NCBI GenBank assembly: GCA_946185205.1
Contig: CAMHIP010000002.1
Location: 1 to 62,428 of the forward strand
DNA length: 62,428 bases
Source: an uncultured Bacteroidales bacterium
GTDB taxonomy: Bacteria; Bacteroidota; Bacteroidia; Bacteroidales; UBA932
Reading direction: 5' to 3'
Shown: piece by piece, positions 10,981-20,674 of the stretch
How positions within the stretch are numbered: the stretch's first letter is position 1
How the letters are laid out: every line of letters starts with the position of its first letter
Notes under the pieces: model-generated
Database searches by the model: none
Seen by the model: only the letters and a program-made list of their open reading frames with translations
Told to the model about the DNA's origin: nothing
Translations under genes and position numbers: made by a program

Positions 10981-13900
10981 AGCCGCTGAGCCGCAGGGCC
11001 GGGCGCTCGCCGCGGGTGTCGGCGGCGGCGCAACGGACGGTCAGTTCCTTGCGCTCGCCCGGAAGCAGGGAGATCCAGTTGTCTTCGTAGAAGGCGGGCA
11101 GGATCTGCTCTCCGCTGCGTGCGCCCACGAGGTTGAGGCGCAGCATCAGCGCCGGTGTCCCGGAGCGGTTCTCCAGGGTCGCGACGGCGATCCAGTCTTC
11201 CCCTTCCCGGCGGAAACTGTACTTCAGGCCGACCTTCGCTTCCGGCATCTGCAGCAAGGCCTGCAGCTTGCCGGGATCGGCGGGGTTGAGCACATAGAAG
11301 TTGCCGGCGAGTTCGCGGTCGTCCCGGATCAGGCGGAGGCGCAAGAGAATGGGATTCCCGGCCAGACCGGGGATCTCGACGGAGACCGGTATCGTGGAAT
11401 CCTCCGGAGCGTCCAGCGCAGCGGCCTGCTCGGAGAGGACCGTCCCGTCCGGCGTCACGACAACGGCCTGCGCCGTGAGGCCGGCGAGGTCCCCGGCGTT
11501 GTTGTTGACCACCTCCACCTGCTCCTTGTGCGGATTCCACTGGATGCGGATGGGAGCGGAGCCCTTCTTGGCACCGAAATAAGCGGCCGTGGGCGCAAAG
11601 TAGTAGTCGTAGGTCTGCCAGACCATCGAGGGCCAGGAGGAATGGCTCATCCAGATCAGCAGGCCCTTGCGCTGCGCACTGCGGGACTCGAACATCGCCC
11701 GGTACCCGTCATAATTGATCCACTGCGCCCACTCGGCAAACTGCTCCAGGCTCTCCGGCTCCCCGAAGGCCTTGCGGACCATCTCGTTGAAGGTCGCCGC
11801 ACTCTGGGCGCTCTCCATGGCGAAGTCGTGCATCCCCCAGACGTCGTCCTGCGGCCAGCGGTGGTCCGGCCCCAGCATCCGCTCCAGACTCTCCCGGACC
11901 GGCACGTTGGGCATGCCCCGCTCGCTGTGGAAACGGTCGGCGCCGCGTTCCAGCGCGAAATACTCCGCAGGCGGCAGGGCCCGGTAGGGACCGTTGCCGC
12001 TGACGGGGCCGTCCGCGGAATGCGGGATGTAATGCAGGCCGGGATGCAGCCGCTCCACGAGCGCGGCGAGCCCGGCATCCAGCGCCGCGGGCGGATTGCC
12101 CTCGTTGCGCCCGCAGTAGAGCGCAAGGCAGGGATGGTGGCGGATCTTGCGCAGGAAGTCCCCGGCGTTGGCGAGGAACATCGCCTCGTCGTCCGGTTCG
12201 GGGCCGTCGGCGGGATTCGCGAGCCAGAAGTCCTGCCAGACCATCACGCCGTGGCGGTCGCAGGCCTCCCAGAACTCCTCGTCACCGGTCATGCCCACCC
12301 AGTTGCGGATCATCGTGAAATGCATGTCCGCATGGTACGCCGCCGCGATGTCGTATTCCCGGGCGCGGTAGCTCAGGTTGATCTCCGGGTAACCCCAGTT
12401 GCCCCCGTTGCCGATCAGGCGCCGCCCGTTGACATAGAAATCCAGCACGCCGCCGTCCACCGTATAGGACATTTCCCGGACTCCGGACTGAATCCGCTTG
12501 CTGTCTGAGACAACGCCGCCCACGGAGACGGTCGTCTGCACGTCATAAAGATGCGGCTCCCCGTAGCCGGCCGGCCACCAGAGTTCGGGCCGCTCCAGGC
12601 GGGCCGAAGGCAGCGCGACGTCGCGGGTCTCCCCCGCAGCAAGCGCCGCCTCCCCGGAGACCAGCACATCTCCGTAACGGAGTTCGATCGCAGCCAGGCG
12701 TGGCTGCGCGCCATGGTTGGTCAGGGTGACGACCGGAGCCAGGTCGGCATAGTCCGTAGAAGGAAGCGGCAGGTCGGTATCCACGAACACGTCGTCAATG
12801 GTGACGCCGCCCGCATGGGCGGTCAGGAAGACATCGTTCCAGATGCCGATGTTGCGCCCGCGCACGGTGGGGATCCAGTCCCAGCCGATGGTGGCGTGCA
12901 TCGTGGGGTTGTCAGCGCCGAGTATGCCGCCGTTCAGGTCAGCACTCCGGCGGTCCTGCTCCTTGACAATGCCCGGATGGGCATTCTTCAGGATCTTGAC
13001 GGCCAGCGCATTGCGCCCCGGCTTCAGCAGCTCCGTCACGTCGAAGGCCGCCCGGGTGAAGGCGCCGTCGATCCGGCCGGCCCGCGCGCCGTTGACATAG
13101 ACCTCGGCCTTCCAGTTGATGCCGTCGAAATGCAGGACCAGTTCCTGCCCGTCCCAGCCGGCGGGCAGGTCGAACTCGTCGCGGTACCAGAAGTCGTCGA
13201 GGAAATAGGAATCCGATATCTGCAGCTGGTCGTCGTCATAGCGCTGGTCGGGGATGGCGCCGGCGTTGTAGTAGGACATCAGGACCGTGCCCGGAACCGT
13301 GGCAGGCAGCCAGTCCGCCGCATCGAAGCCGACCGTAGCGAGGACCTGGCCCGGGGCCTGGACCTCGCTCGCTCGCTGCAGGCGCCACGCCCCGCCCTGC
13401 AGGGCGAGGCTGCGCTCCGTCGCGGCCGGGGCGCTCCGGGCCTGCGGCACCACGCCGCCCCGGCCCCAGACTTCCAGCTCGCTGAGGATCAAGTGCTCTC
13501 CGGCCGCCTTCAGGCCGGACAGGCGCACGTAGCGGCCCCGGTCCCGGACCGCGATCCCGCCGCTCTCCTGCAGAAGGCCGGCCAGCTGCGTCCAGTTCTC
13601 GCCGTCCGCGGAGCTCTCCAGCACACCGGCGGCAGGACCGGCAATCCAGTCCAGCCGGACCTGCTCCAGCTCGGACACGGCCCCCAGGTCCACGCAGATC
13701 CATTCATCTTCCTTCCCGGCGCTCATCCAGGCGCTGCAGAAACGGGCGGACGGAAGGATATCCACGGGGGCCCCGCCCAGCGAGAAATCCCATTGCTGGA
13801 TCTGCCACGAACGCACACCGGGAGCCTCCAGACGCACACGCAGGGCGACAAACGGCTCCGCCGGCAGCTCCAGCGGCCAACGGAAATTGCGCCAGCTCTC

Positions 13901-14482
13901 CCCATGGTAGTCCCGCGGGACGGCGCCCGAAGGAAAGGCGCGTTCGCGCCGCGAGCCCACAGACCGCCACAGCACACCGTCCTGCGACGCTTCCACCGTC
14001 AGGGTGCAGGGACCGGGCATCCCGTCTGCCACCCCGGTCAGCACCATCCGGTCCGCCTGCACGCTGCCGCCGTCCAGACGGAGTTCGAGACTGCTGGAAG
14101 CGCCGCCGGCCACGGTCACCGAAGTCCAGGTATTGCCGTCGAACGGCTTCTCCCGGTCGTGCCTGGGCAGGGGTTCCCCATTCGCTGCCAGCGAGAGGGT
14201 ATAAGGCATCTGCGATGCATGGATGCCGTCGGTGGCAAGTTGCGCCGTGAGGTTGTAGTCGTAGCTGGAAGAATGGCGCGCGACGCGGTGCAGTGCCAGG
14301 TTGCGGTATCCGCGGCCCGCCGGGACCGGCTCCGGTCCCGTATAGGCAGCCGGCTCGCCGGGATAGATCCCGATCCCGCGGGTGGAGACGGCAGGTTCGG
14401 ACGGATTCGTGCAGGCGCTGAGCCCGCACAGGATCGAAGACAGCCCCAGGGCCGTCAGGATCATAGCACGCGGTCGGTTCAT
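10967..14482 (-). CDS. GH2-family glycoside hydrolase with F5/8-type domains, lipoprotein
   Basis: An 1171-aa secreted lipoprotein (lipobox GLSAC) that should act on a polysaccharide at the cell surface or in the periplasm. After the signal come discoidin (F5/8 C)-like modules (GNTWTSVTVAGGASSSLELRL; VCVDLGAVSELEQVRLDW-like stretch near residue 265), then a GH2 sugar-binding domain (WLPATVPGTVLMSYYNAG; FWYRDEFDLP), Ig domain and TIM barrel. The acid/base Glu is in GRNEGNPP (about residue 790) and a likely nucleophile Glu in SERGMPNVP (about 852). The PGTVL..Y...G.I.DP-like entry and GRNEG motif resemble exo-beta-glucosaminidase/mannosidase members, but substrate is not certain. It converges on ispG with a 14-nt overlap. 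Confidence 0.85.
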   Translation of the reverse strand: MNRPRAMILTALGLSSILCGLSACTNPSEPAVSTRGIGIYPGEPAAYTGPEPVPAGRGYRNLALHRVARHSSSYDYNLTAQLATDGIHASQMPYTLSLAANGEPLPRHDREKPFDGNTWTSVTVAGGASSSLELRLDGGSVQADRMVLTGVADGMPGPCTLTVEASQDGVLWRSVGSRRERAFPSGAVPRDYHGESWRNFRWPLELPAEPFVALRVRLEAPGVRSWQIQQWDFSLGGAPVDILPSARFCSAWMSAGKEDEWICVDLGAVSELEQVRLDWIAGPAAGVLESSADGENWTQLAGLLQESGGIAVRDRGRYVRLSGLKAAGEHLILSELEVWGRGGVVPQARSAPAATERSLALQGGAWRLQRASEVQAPGQVLATVGFDAADWLPATVPGTVLMSYYNAGAIPDQRYDDDQLQISDSYFLDDFWYRDEFDLPAGWDGQELVLHFDGINWKAEVYVNGARAGRIDGAFTRAAFDVTELLKPGRNALAVKILKNAHPGIVKEQDRRSADLNGGILGADNPTMHATIGWDWIPTVRGRNIGIWNDVFLTAHAGGVTIDDVFVDTDLPLPSTDYADLAPVVTLTNHGAQPRLAAIELRYGDVLVSGEAALAAGETRDVALPSARLERPELWWPAGYGEPHLYDVQTTVSVGGVVSDSKRIQSGVREMSYTVDGGVLDFYVNGRRLIGNGGNWGYPEINLSYRAREYDIAAAYHADMHFTMIRNWVGMTGDEEFWEACDRHGVMVWQDFWLANPADGPEPDDEAMFLANAGDFLRKIRHHPCLALYCGRNEGNPPAALDAGLAALVERLHPGLHYIPHSADGPVSGNGPYRALPPAEYFALERGADRFHSERGMPNVPVRESLERMLGPDHRWPQDDVWGMHDFAMESAQSAATFNEMVRKAFGEPESLEQFAEWAQWINYDGYRAMFESRSAQRKGLLIWMSHSSWPSMVWQTYDYYFAPTAAYFGAKKGSAPIRIQWNPHKEQVEVVNNNAGDLAGLTAQAVVVTPDGTVLSEQAAALDAPEDSTIPVSVEIPGLAGNPILLRLRLIRDDRELAGNFYVLNPADPGKLQALLQMPEAKVGLKYSFRREGEDWIAVATLENRSGTPALMLRLNLVGARSGEQILPAFYEDNWISLLPGERKELTVRCAAADTRGERPALRLSGFNLR

Positions 14483-14512
14483 GATAAGGATATGTTTGGA
14501 GGCGTCAGCCGG

Positions 14513-15703
14513 TTATTCGACGTAGAGCAGCAGGCCCTTGAGGTACTCCCCTTCGGGGTGGTAGATGCTGACCGGATGGTCGGCGCCCTGGCAGAGGCGG
14601 TCCAGGATCCGGACGCTCCGGCCGGTCTGGGCGGCGGCGGAGAAGACCGTGTTGGCGAAGGTGATCTTATCGACGACCTGCGAGCAGCTGAAGGTGAACA
14701 CCAGCCCGCCCGGCGCCACTTTGGCGATGGCGGCGGCATTGAGGCGCTGGTAGGCGCGCAGGGCGTTGTGGAGAGCGCCGCGGTGTTTGGCGAAGGCCGG
14801 CGGATCCACGATCATCAGGTCATACTTCCCTTCCGGAATCTTGTGGAGGAACTCAATCGCATCTTCGCAATAATTGTTAACCTCCTGCGAAGCGGAATTC
14901 AACCGGATATTGCGCTCCACCAGGGACATGGCCTTGGCGGAGGAATCGACGGAATCGACCTGTGCGGCGCCGGCCGTCAGCGCGTAGATGCTGAAGCCGC
15001 CGGTGTAGCAGAAGAGGTTGAGCACGCGCCGACCGGCGGCATACTTGCCCACCAGGGCGCGGTTGTCCCGCTGATCCAGGAAGAAACCGGTCTTCTGGCC
15101 CTCTTCCCAGTTGACGAGAAACTTGCGCCCGTTCTCCTGCACCACCGCTTCCGAAGCGGTGAAGCCCTCGGCGCGCCAGAGGTAGCCGTCCACCAGCTCC
15201 AACCCGGCCTTGAAGGGGGCCGTGCCCGAACTCTTGTCATAGACCGCTTTCAGGCGTTCGCCGAAGACGGTCCGGAGCGCTTCGCAGATCTGCGCCTTGG
15301 CGCGGAACATGCCGACCGAGTGGGCCTGCATGACGCAGACACCGTCGTACCAGTCGATAATGAGCCCCGGGAGGCCGTCCCCTTCGCCATGGACCAGGCG
15401 GAAGCAGGTCGTGTCCGCCGAGCCGGCCAATCCGACCGCCTCGCGGACCGCCAGCGCCCGGGCGATGGAGTCGGTCCAGAAACCCGGTGCCGTGGGATCG
15501 GCATCGAACGAGAGGATGCGCACGGCAATCGAGCCGATCTGCCAGTGGCCGGAAGCCAGAAACTGCCCCTCGGCGCTATAGACACCGACAATGTCCCCTT
15601 CGGCGGGCGACCCCTGTATCTGGGCGACGGCACCGCTGAACACCCAGGGATGGAAGCGGCGCAACGACTCGTCGCGCCCGCGTTTCAAGATGACTTTAAC
15701 CAT
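14513..15703 (-). CDS. RlmI-like class I SAM-dependent rRNA methyltransferase
   Basis: Predicted 23S rRNA cytosine-C5 methyltransferase of the RlmI/RlmK family (396 aa). An N-terminal PUA RNA-binding domain (VILKRGRDESLRRFHPWVFSGAV) is followed by the EEE/RFT-like domain and a Rossmann methyltransferase with motif I NLFCYTGGFSIYA, an acidic VDSSAKAM loop, motif IV VDPPAFAK and the FTFSCS Cys that serves as nucleophile in m5C enzymes. Its start overlaps the end of the exonuclease gene upstream by 8 nt. Confidence 0.88.
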   Translation of the reverse strand: MVKVILKRGRDESLRRFHPWVFSGAVAQIQGSPAEGDIVGVYSAEGQFLASGHWQIGSIAVRILSFDADPTAPGFWTDSIARALAVREAVGLAGSADTTCFRLVHGEGDGLPGLIIDWYDGVCVMQAHSVGMFRAKAQICEALRTVFGERLKAVYDKSSGTAPFKAGLELVDGYLWRAEGFTASEAVVQENGRKFLVNWEEGQKTGFFLDQRDNRALVGKYAAGRRVLNLFCYTGGFSIYALTAGAAQVDSVDSSAKAMSLVERNIRLNSASQEVNNYCEDAIEFLHKIPEGKYDLMIVDPPAFAKHRGALHNALRAYQRLNAAAIAKVAPGGLVFTFSCSQVVDKITFANTVFSAAAQTGRSVRILDRLCQGADHPVSIYHPEGEYLKGLLLYVE

Positions 15704-16472
15704 TGTCTTGCTTTGCTATGGCCTGCCCTTCGCCCTGTGCCTTCCTGGCCTTGCTGCGATGCCGGCGGCGGCGTTTCTTCGGCTTCGGCTTGTCCTCCCC
15801 TTCCGCCGGCGCGGCCGGGGCGGCCTCCTTCTTCGGCTGCTGGACCTGCTGGGGCTGCGGCGGATTCAGCTCCTCCGGCGTGAGCGGATGCTTCTCCGAC
15901 TTGAGGAGCTTGAGATACATCTCCCGGCACACCCAGGCGTCCGTGGCCGCATACATCTGCTGGGCGGGAGAGAGTTCCTCCGCCTCCCAGTTGGAGAGCT
16001 GCTGCGACTTGGAAATCTTGACGCCCAGGATGTTGGCGGCCAGTTTCTTCACGCTCTTGTCGCGGATCCCCCATTCGTAGGCGATCTTCTGCAGATCGAT
16101 AAAGCCCTTCGCTTCAAACTTCTGGTAGTACTGCAGGCCGCGCACGTCGTCGTGCACCGCGGCGCCCACCTTGAGGATGCGCGGATTGGCCATGATGGCG
16201 CAGAGCAGCTTGCGCATGCCCATCGTCCCGACACGGAACAGATATGCCCGCTCGGCGCCCGAAAGTTGCAGGAGCGCCACATGGTTGTGGTGCTGTCCGG
16301 GCGAAAAGACCGGGCGCGTCTCCGTGTCAAAGCCGATGACCCGCTGCGTGCCCAGATAGGCAATGGCGCGCACGAAGTCAATTCCGTTCTTGTCTATGAC
16401 CTGAATCTTGCCGGGAAAGGATCCCAGCGGCATTTTCTCTATCTCTTCTGGCAGGATGCTAATTTTGTACAT
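15696..16472 (-). CDS. DEDDy 3'-5' exonuclease (RNase D-like)
   Basis: A 258-aa single-domain exonuclease of the RNase D/WRN type. The three Exo motifs are visible: GFDTETRP (Asp, Glu), VGAAVHDDVRGL (Asp) and the tyrosine form YAATDAWVC. It lacks the HRDC domains of full RNase D and instead ends in a basic, Lys/Arg-rich tail (KPKKRRRRHRSKARKAQG) likely to bind nucleic acid. It overlaps both neighbours (14 nt with the lipoprotein gene, 8 nt with the methyltransferase), so the three are cotranslated; a role in RNA processing is plausible from the partner but is inference. Confidence 0.85.
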   Translation of the reverse strand: MYKISILPEEIEKMPLGSFPGKIQVIDKNGIDFVRAIAYLGTQRVIGFDTETRPVFSPGQHHNHVALLQLSGAERAYLFRVGTMGMRKLLCAIMANPRILKVGAAVHDDVRGLQYYQKFEAKGFIDLQKIAYEWGIRDKSVKKLAANILGVKISKSQQLSNWEAEELSPAQQMYAATDAWVCREMYLKLLKSEKHPLTPEELNPPQPQQVQQPKKEAAPAAPAEGEDKPKPKKRRRRHRSKARKAQGEGQAIAKQDNG

Positions 16473-17553
16473 ACGAACCGGGGATCAGGATGATCGAATC
16501 GTCTTCGGACTCCGGCTTGGGAACCGGACGATACACCGACACCTGGGGTTTGGCAATATTGTGTGTAAAGAGGTTGTTGTCGCGAAGGTATTGGTAGCAG
16601 AAGCCCGATACTTCCTCAAAAGCGCCGAGGAAGAAAAAGTTGCGCGGAATCAAGCGTCCGAGGGTTATGGAACTCTCGTTCATCACGGACACGATCTCCG
16701 CAAGCTCGGTCTTGAGGGGATCCAGGTGCACCGACAGGTCATCGACCAGGATGGCGTCCAGCGGCTTGGTATGGCCCGCGGCCAGATAGTCCCGCAGGAA
16801 GGTGTGCAGCACGCTGTCGCGCCGATCCACGGCCGAGACCACGCAAGAGGCGCCCCGCAGGCCCCGGGCGGAGGCCTTGCTGGCGAAGATCCGCTCGTAG
16901 ATGCCCGTCGAGTCGAACTGCGGGTCGCAGAGGATGCCCACGGACAGGTCACCCCGGCCGCCCTGGTCGAAGGCCCGGTCAATCATCATCTCGATCGGGC
17001 TGACCACCGGAATCCGGCAGTCCGTGGAGCGCATCAGCGTGTCCACGTCGAAGCCGCCGTATTCCGCCAGGAAGGGATCGGCCAACACGATCAGCTTGGA
17101 GGACGGCTTGCTCGCCAGACCCTCCAGGTCATACGGGCTGATGTGCACGGGCGTATCGAGCGCCGCGAGGACGCGCAGCACCGTGCGGCGGCGGAGCTCC
17201 TCCGCACCGGAAGCAGCCAGCACGCCGGCATAGGAATCCGCATCCGCGATACAGTCGAAGGTCTCGCCGGAAAAATCCGGCAGGCCGTCCAGCGTCAGGC
17301 GCGCATCCACGTTGTCCTGACTGTCCCGGAAAGAAAACTGCTCCGCCAACTGGTCGCAGGCGAACTCCGACCCGATGATGGCGATGTCCTCCGCCGGCCG
17401 GGGCGTCCGTCCGCGCAGCAGCTCGGCGCGGGGGCCGGTCTTCTCCGCCAGGATCTCCCGCACCAGCGGGATGGTCGGACGCGTCTCCACTACCTGTCGC
17501 GTGCAGGCGGCGGGAAGCAGCAGGAGGAGCAGCAGGAAAGGTCTGGATTTCAT
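16459..17553 (-). CDS. Unknown lipoprotein with periplasmic-binding-protein-like features
   Basis: A 364-aa protein starting MKSRPFLLLLLLLPAACTRQ, a lipoprotein signal with Cys at about residue 17. The start at 17553 shares an ATGA overlap with the pssA stop; a longer in-frame ORF upstream runs antisense-free through pssA and is discarded. The body alternates beta strands and helices (IAIIGSEFACDQLAEQF, KLIVLADPFLAEYGG, LSVGILCDPQFDSTGIYERI, PLDAILVDDLSVHLDPL), which resembles the two-lobed fold of periplasmic binding proteins of the sugar/BMP type, but I do not recognise a family. It ends inside the exonuclease start. Confidence 0.7.
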   Translation of the reverse strand: MKSRPFLLLLLLLPAACTRQVVETRPTIPLVREILAEKTGPRAELLRGRTPRPAEDIAIIGSEFACDQLAEQFSFRDSQDNVDARLTLDGLPDFSGETFDCIADADSYAGVLAASGAEELRRRTVLRVLAALDTPVHISPYDLEGLASKPSSKLIVLADPFLAEYGGFDVDTLMRSTDCRIPVVSPIEMMIDRAFDQGGRGDLSVGILCDPQFDSTGIYERIFASKASARGLRGASCVVSAVDRRDSVLHTFLRDYLAAGHTKPLDAILVDDLSVHLDPLKTELAEIVSVMNESSITLGRLIPRNFFFLGAFEEVSGFCYQYLRDNNLFTHNIAKPQVSVYRPVPKPESEDDSIILIPGSYVQN

Positions 17554-18269
17554 AGCTTGAAAAGCGCGTAAACCAGATTGTTCAGGATATAGAAGAGGAG
17601 TCCCAGCACCACGGCCAGGGACAGATGGTGGCCGGCAGCCAGGCAGAAGACGGCGGCAGCCACGAAGAAAGCGGCCAGCGTCAGGCGCTTCACCCACAGG
17701 AGGCGGCTGTCGTCCCGGTGCATCTTGAACGAGAACATCGGCACTTCGCACACCAGCAGGGCGCAGAGGCAGAGCGTCAGCAGCGGGATGAAGACCGGGC
17801 CGGACACCCAGGTGGAGAGGAACTCCAGCGGCGCATGGCAGCAATAGCAGCACAGGGCGCCGCAGAGCAGCGCGGCGGCAGGCGTCGGGAGGCCGAGGAA
17901 GCCGGCGGACTGGCGCGGATCCACGTTGAATTTCGCCAGGCGCAAGGCGCTGAACACCGTCAGCACCAGCGGCAGCCAGCAGATCCAGCTCCCGTCGAAA
18001 CGGTAGGTCAGCATCAGCTCGCAGAGCATCAGCGACGGCAGGAAGCCGAAACTGACCAGGTCGCAGAGCGAATCCAGTTCCTTCCCGAGATCGGAATACG
18101 CCCCCAGCAGGCGGGCGGCGAAGCCGTCGAGAAAATCAAAGACGGCGGCCGCGAGCATGCAGCAGAAGGCGATGTCCAGCCGCGCATGCAAGGCAAAGAC
18201 AACCCCGACCAGCCCGCAGACGAGGTTCATCGCGGTGATCAGGTCGGGGATGTACTTCTTGAGGGTCAT
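17550..18269 (-). CDS. pssA: CDP-diacylglycerol--serine O-phosphatidyltransferase
   Basis: Makes phosphatidylserine, the precursor of phosphatidylethanolamine, at the inner membrane. The 239-aa protein has the complete CDP-alcohol phosphatidyltransferase signature DG(x2)AR(x8)G(x3)D(x3)D, seen as DGFAARLLGAYSDLGKELDSLCD near residues 48-70, and about seven hydrophobic segments. N-terminal KKYIPDLITAMNLVCGL is typical of the family. It follows the C1 peptidase gene by 3 nt. Confidence 0.93.
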   Translation of the reverse strand: MTLKKYIPDLITAMNLVCGLVGVVFALHARLDIAFCCMLAAAVFDFLDGFAARLLGAYSDLGKELDSLCDLVSFGFLPSLMLCELMLTYRFDGSWICWLPLVLTVFSALRLAKFNVDPRQSAGFLGLPTPAAALLCGALCCYCCHAPLEFLSTWVSGPVFIPLLTLCLCALLVCEVPMFSFKMHRDDSRLLWVKRLTLAAFFVAAAVFCLAAGHHLSLAVVLGLLFYILNNLVYALFKL

Positions 18270-18272
18270 GGC

Positions 18273-19475
18273 TTACTTGGCGCCGATTTTCTTCTGGAGA
18301 TCCTTGGGCAGGGCGTCCTTGTGGAAGGTGAGATCCAGGGTCTGGGCCTTCACGAAGGCCTCGGTGGCATACCAGATGCCCTTGTACTTGCCGGTCTCGC
18401 CCCAGGAATTCTTGACCATGTAGTATTTCTTGCCGTCCTGGTCCTTGGCGATGCCGAAGATGTGCATGCCGTGGTCGTCGGTCATGGTCTTGTTGTCGAA
18501 CTCGATCTGGCGGGACTCTTGCGTCGGGACCGCCTCGATGATCTTGGTCAGCTTGGCGGGTTTGCCGGGCTCGGCCGGGCCCACCCAGTGCTCCTGGTCG
18601 GAGCCGGCGGCAGCGGCGGCGGTGGCCTGCGTGTCGATCAGGATGGCGAGGCCGTCGCGGGTGAAGCCGGTGTGGCTCACGTCAGCACCCCAGCAGGCGG
18701 TGTAGCCGTGCTCCAGGGCATAGTCCAGCGCAGCCATCATCTCGTCGATCGGGACGTTGAAGGAGCGGGAACCGCGCCAGTTGTCGCAGACCTCGAGGGC
18801 GAACCAGGTATAGAACGGATGGTGCGTGAAGGACGTCAGTTCGATGTAGTCGTCGGCGTTGATCTTCATCGCATCGCGGTAGGAAGCCGGGGTGTAGGTC
18901 TTGCCGTCCACCGTGAAGGTCTCCGGGGCCTTGCCCAGGTACTCGTCCACGACGGCGTCGAAGCCGCGCTTCCAGGCGGTGGTGAGGGTGCGGCTCTTGG
19001 AGACGGCCTGCACATAGCCGAGCAGCACGGCGTCCAGCTCGGACTGCTGCGGGAGCGGGGTGCCGTAGTTCATGCCCGTCATGTCGGCGTTCGGGACGAT
19101 GCCGTGGTCGCGCACGACCTCCATCACGTCGCCGCAGCCGGAGCCGGCGCTGAAGCCGAGCTTGCCGTCCAGGCGGATGTACTTCTCAGCACGCTCCTTG
19201 TAGGAGTTGGAGACCACGTAGAATTCGGAGAAATCGGGGTACTTCGCCTCGTCCTTGATATTGCCGAGCCGGATGGCCTCGGACTCGAGGAAGCTGATGG
19301 CGGAGAAGGACCAGCAGGTCCCGCTGCTCGCCTGGTTCTTGACCGAGGTGATCGGGGCGGCCTTGACCGTAGTGAAAGTGTAGTCAGGGAACTGCGGCGC
19401 AGCGCTGCGCTGCTGAGCGCCTGCAGCGACGCCCAGGAACAGCAGGGCGGCCGAGATGAGGAAGATACGCTTCAT
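18273..19475 (-). CDS. C1-family (bleomycin hydrolase/PepC-type) cysteine peptidase, exported
   Basis: A 400-aa papain-superfamily peptidase. Signal peptide cleavage is predicted after AAGA, leaving QQRSAAPQ. The catalytic Cys is residue 54 in ASSGTCWSFSA with the oxyanion Gln in KNQ just before; His lies in DDHGMHIFG (about 335) and Asn in KNSWGETG (about 358). The long region between Cys and His is the C1B type. Unlike cytosolic PepC it carries a signal peptide, as is usual for Bacteroidetes homologues, so it probably acts in the periplasm. First gene of the operon that runs to 14513 or 10967. Confidence 0.9.
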   Translation of the reverse strand: MKRIFLISAALLFLGVAAGAQQRSAAPQFPDYTFTTVKAAPITSVKNQASSGTCWSFSAISFLESEAIRLGNIKDEAKYPDFSEFYVVSNSYKERAEKYIRLDGKLGFSAGSGCGDVMEVVRDHGIVPNADMTGMNYGTPLPQQSELDAVLLGYVQAVSKSRTLTTAWKRGFDAVVDEYLGKAPETFTVDGKTYTPASYRDAMKINADDYIELTSFTHHPFYTWFALEVCDNWRGSRSFNVPIDEMMAALDYALEHGYTACWGADVSHTGFTRDGLAILIDTQATAAAAAGSDQEHWVGPAEPGKPAKLTKIIEAVPTQESRQIEFDNKTMTDDHGMHIFGIAKDQDGKKYYMVKNSWGETGKYKGIWYATEAFVKAQTLDLTFHKDALPKDLQKKIGAK

Positions 19476-19502
19476 GCTACAATAAAATTGGTTTTCAATT
19501 TA

Positions 19503-19510
19503 CAAATATA
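19503..19510 (-). promoter_or_regulatory. -7 element before the C1 peptidase operon
   Basis: TATATTTG on the minus strand, 28 nt before the start codon at 19475. No good -33 TTG is found 19-20 nt upstream, where the gapA terminator hairpin sits, so it is a weak call. Confidence 0.4.
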
Positions 19511-19514
19511 ACAA

Positions 19515-19540
19515 AAGGATGGCAGAATCCTGCCATCCTT
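19515..19540 (-). terminator. Rho-independent terminator of gapA
   Basis: Eleven-bp perfect stem (AAGGATGGCAG / CTGCCATCCTT) with a 4-nt loop; on the minus strand it is followed by TTTTGTTATATTTG. It lies 25 nt after the gapA stop. Confidence 0.8.
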
Positions 19541-19565
19541 CGGTAAAAAAGTCGGTACTTCGCAA

Positions 19566-20585
<1,020 letters not shown>

Positions 20586-20627
20586 TTAATAAATCAATTG
20601 CTTAAAGCTTCTAACCAAAAAGCGCCG

Positions 20628-20658
20628 CAAATTTAGCACATTTCCGGATGAAAATCAA
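20628..20658 (-). promoter_or_regulatory. gapA promoter
   Basis: On the minus strand, TTG at 20658-20656, 20-nt spacer, TAAATTTG at 20635-20628. Matches the Bacteroidetes consensus; the transcript would have a leader of about 55 nt that is AT-rich. Confidence 0.75.
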
Positions 20659-20674
20659 CCCCTTTATAAAAAAA

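Noticed and set aside
12551..15883. Open frame of 1110 codons on the plus strand, opposite the GH2 and methyltransferase genes
   Set aside because: It is antisense to two well-supported genes and encodes Gly/Ala/Arg/His-rich sequence without domains, the usual product of GC-rich codon bias.
16459..17853. Longer form of the unknown lipoprotein starting inside pssA
   Set aside because: The first 100 codons are a shadow of pssA; the ATG at 17553 gives a perfect lipoprotein signal and an ATGA overlap.
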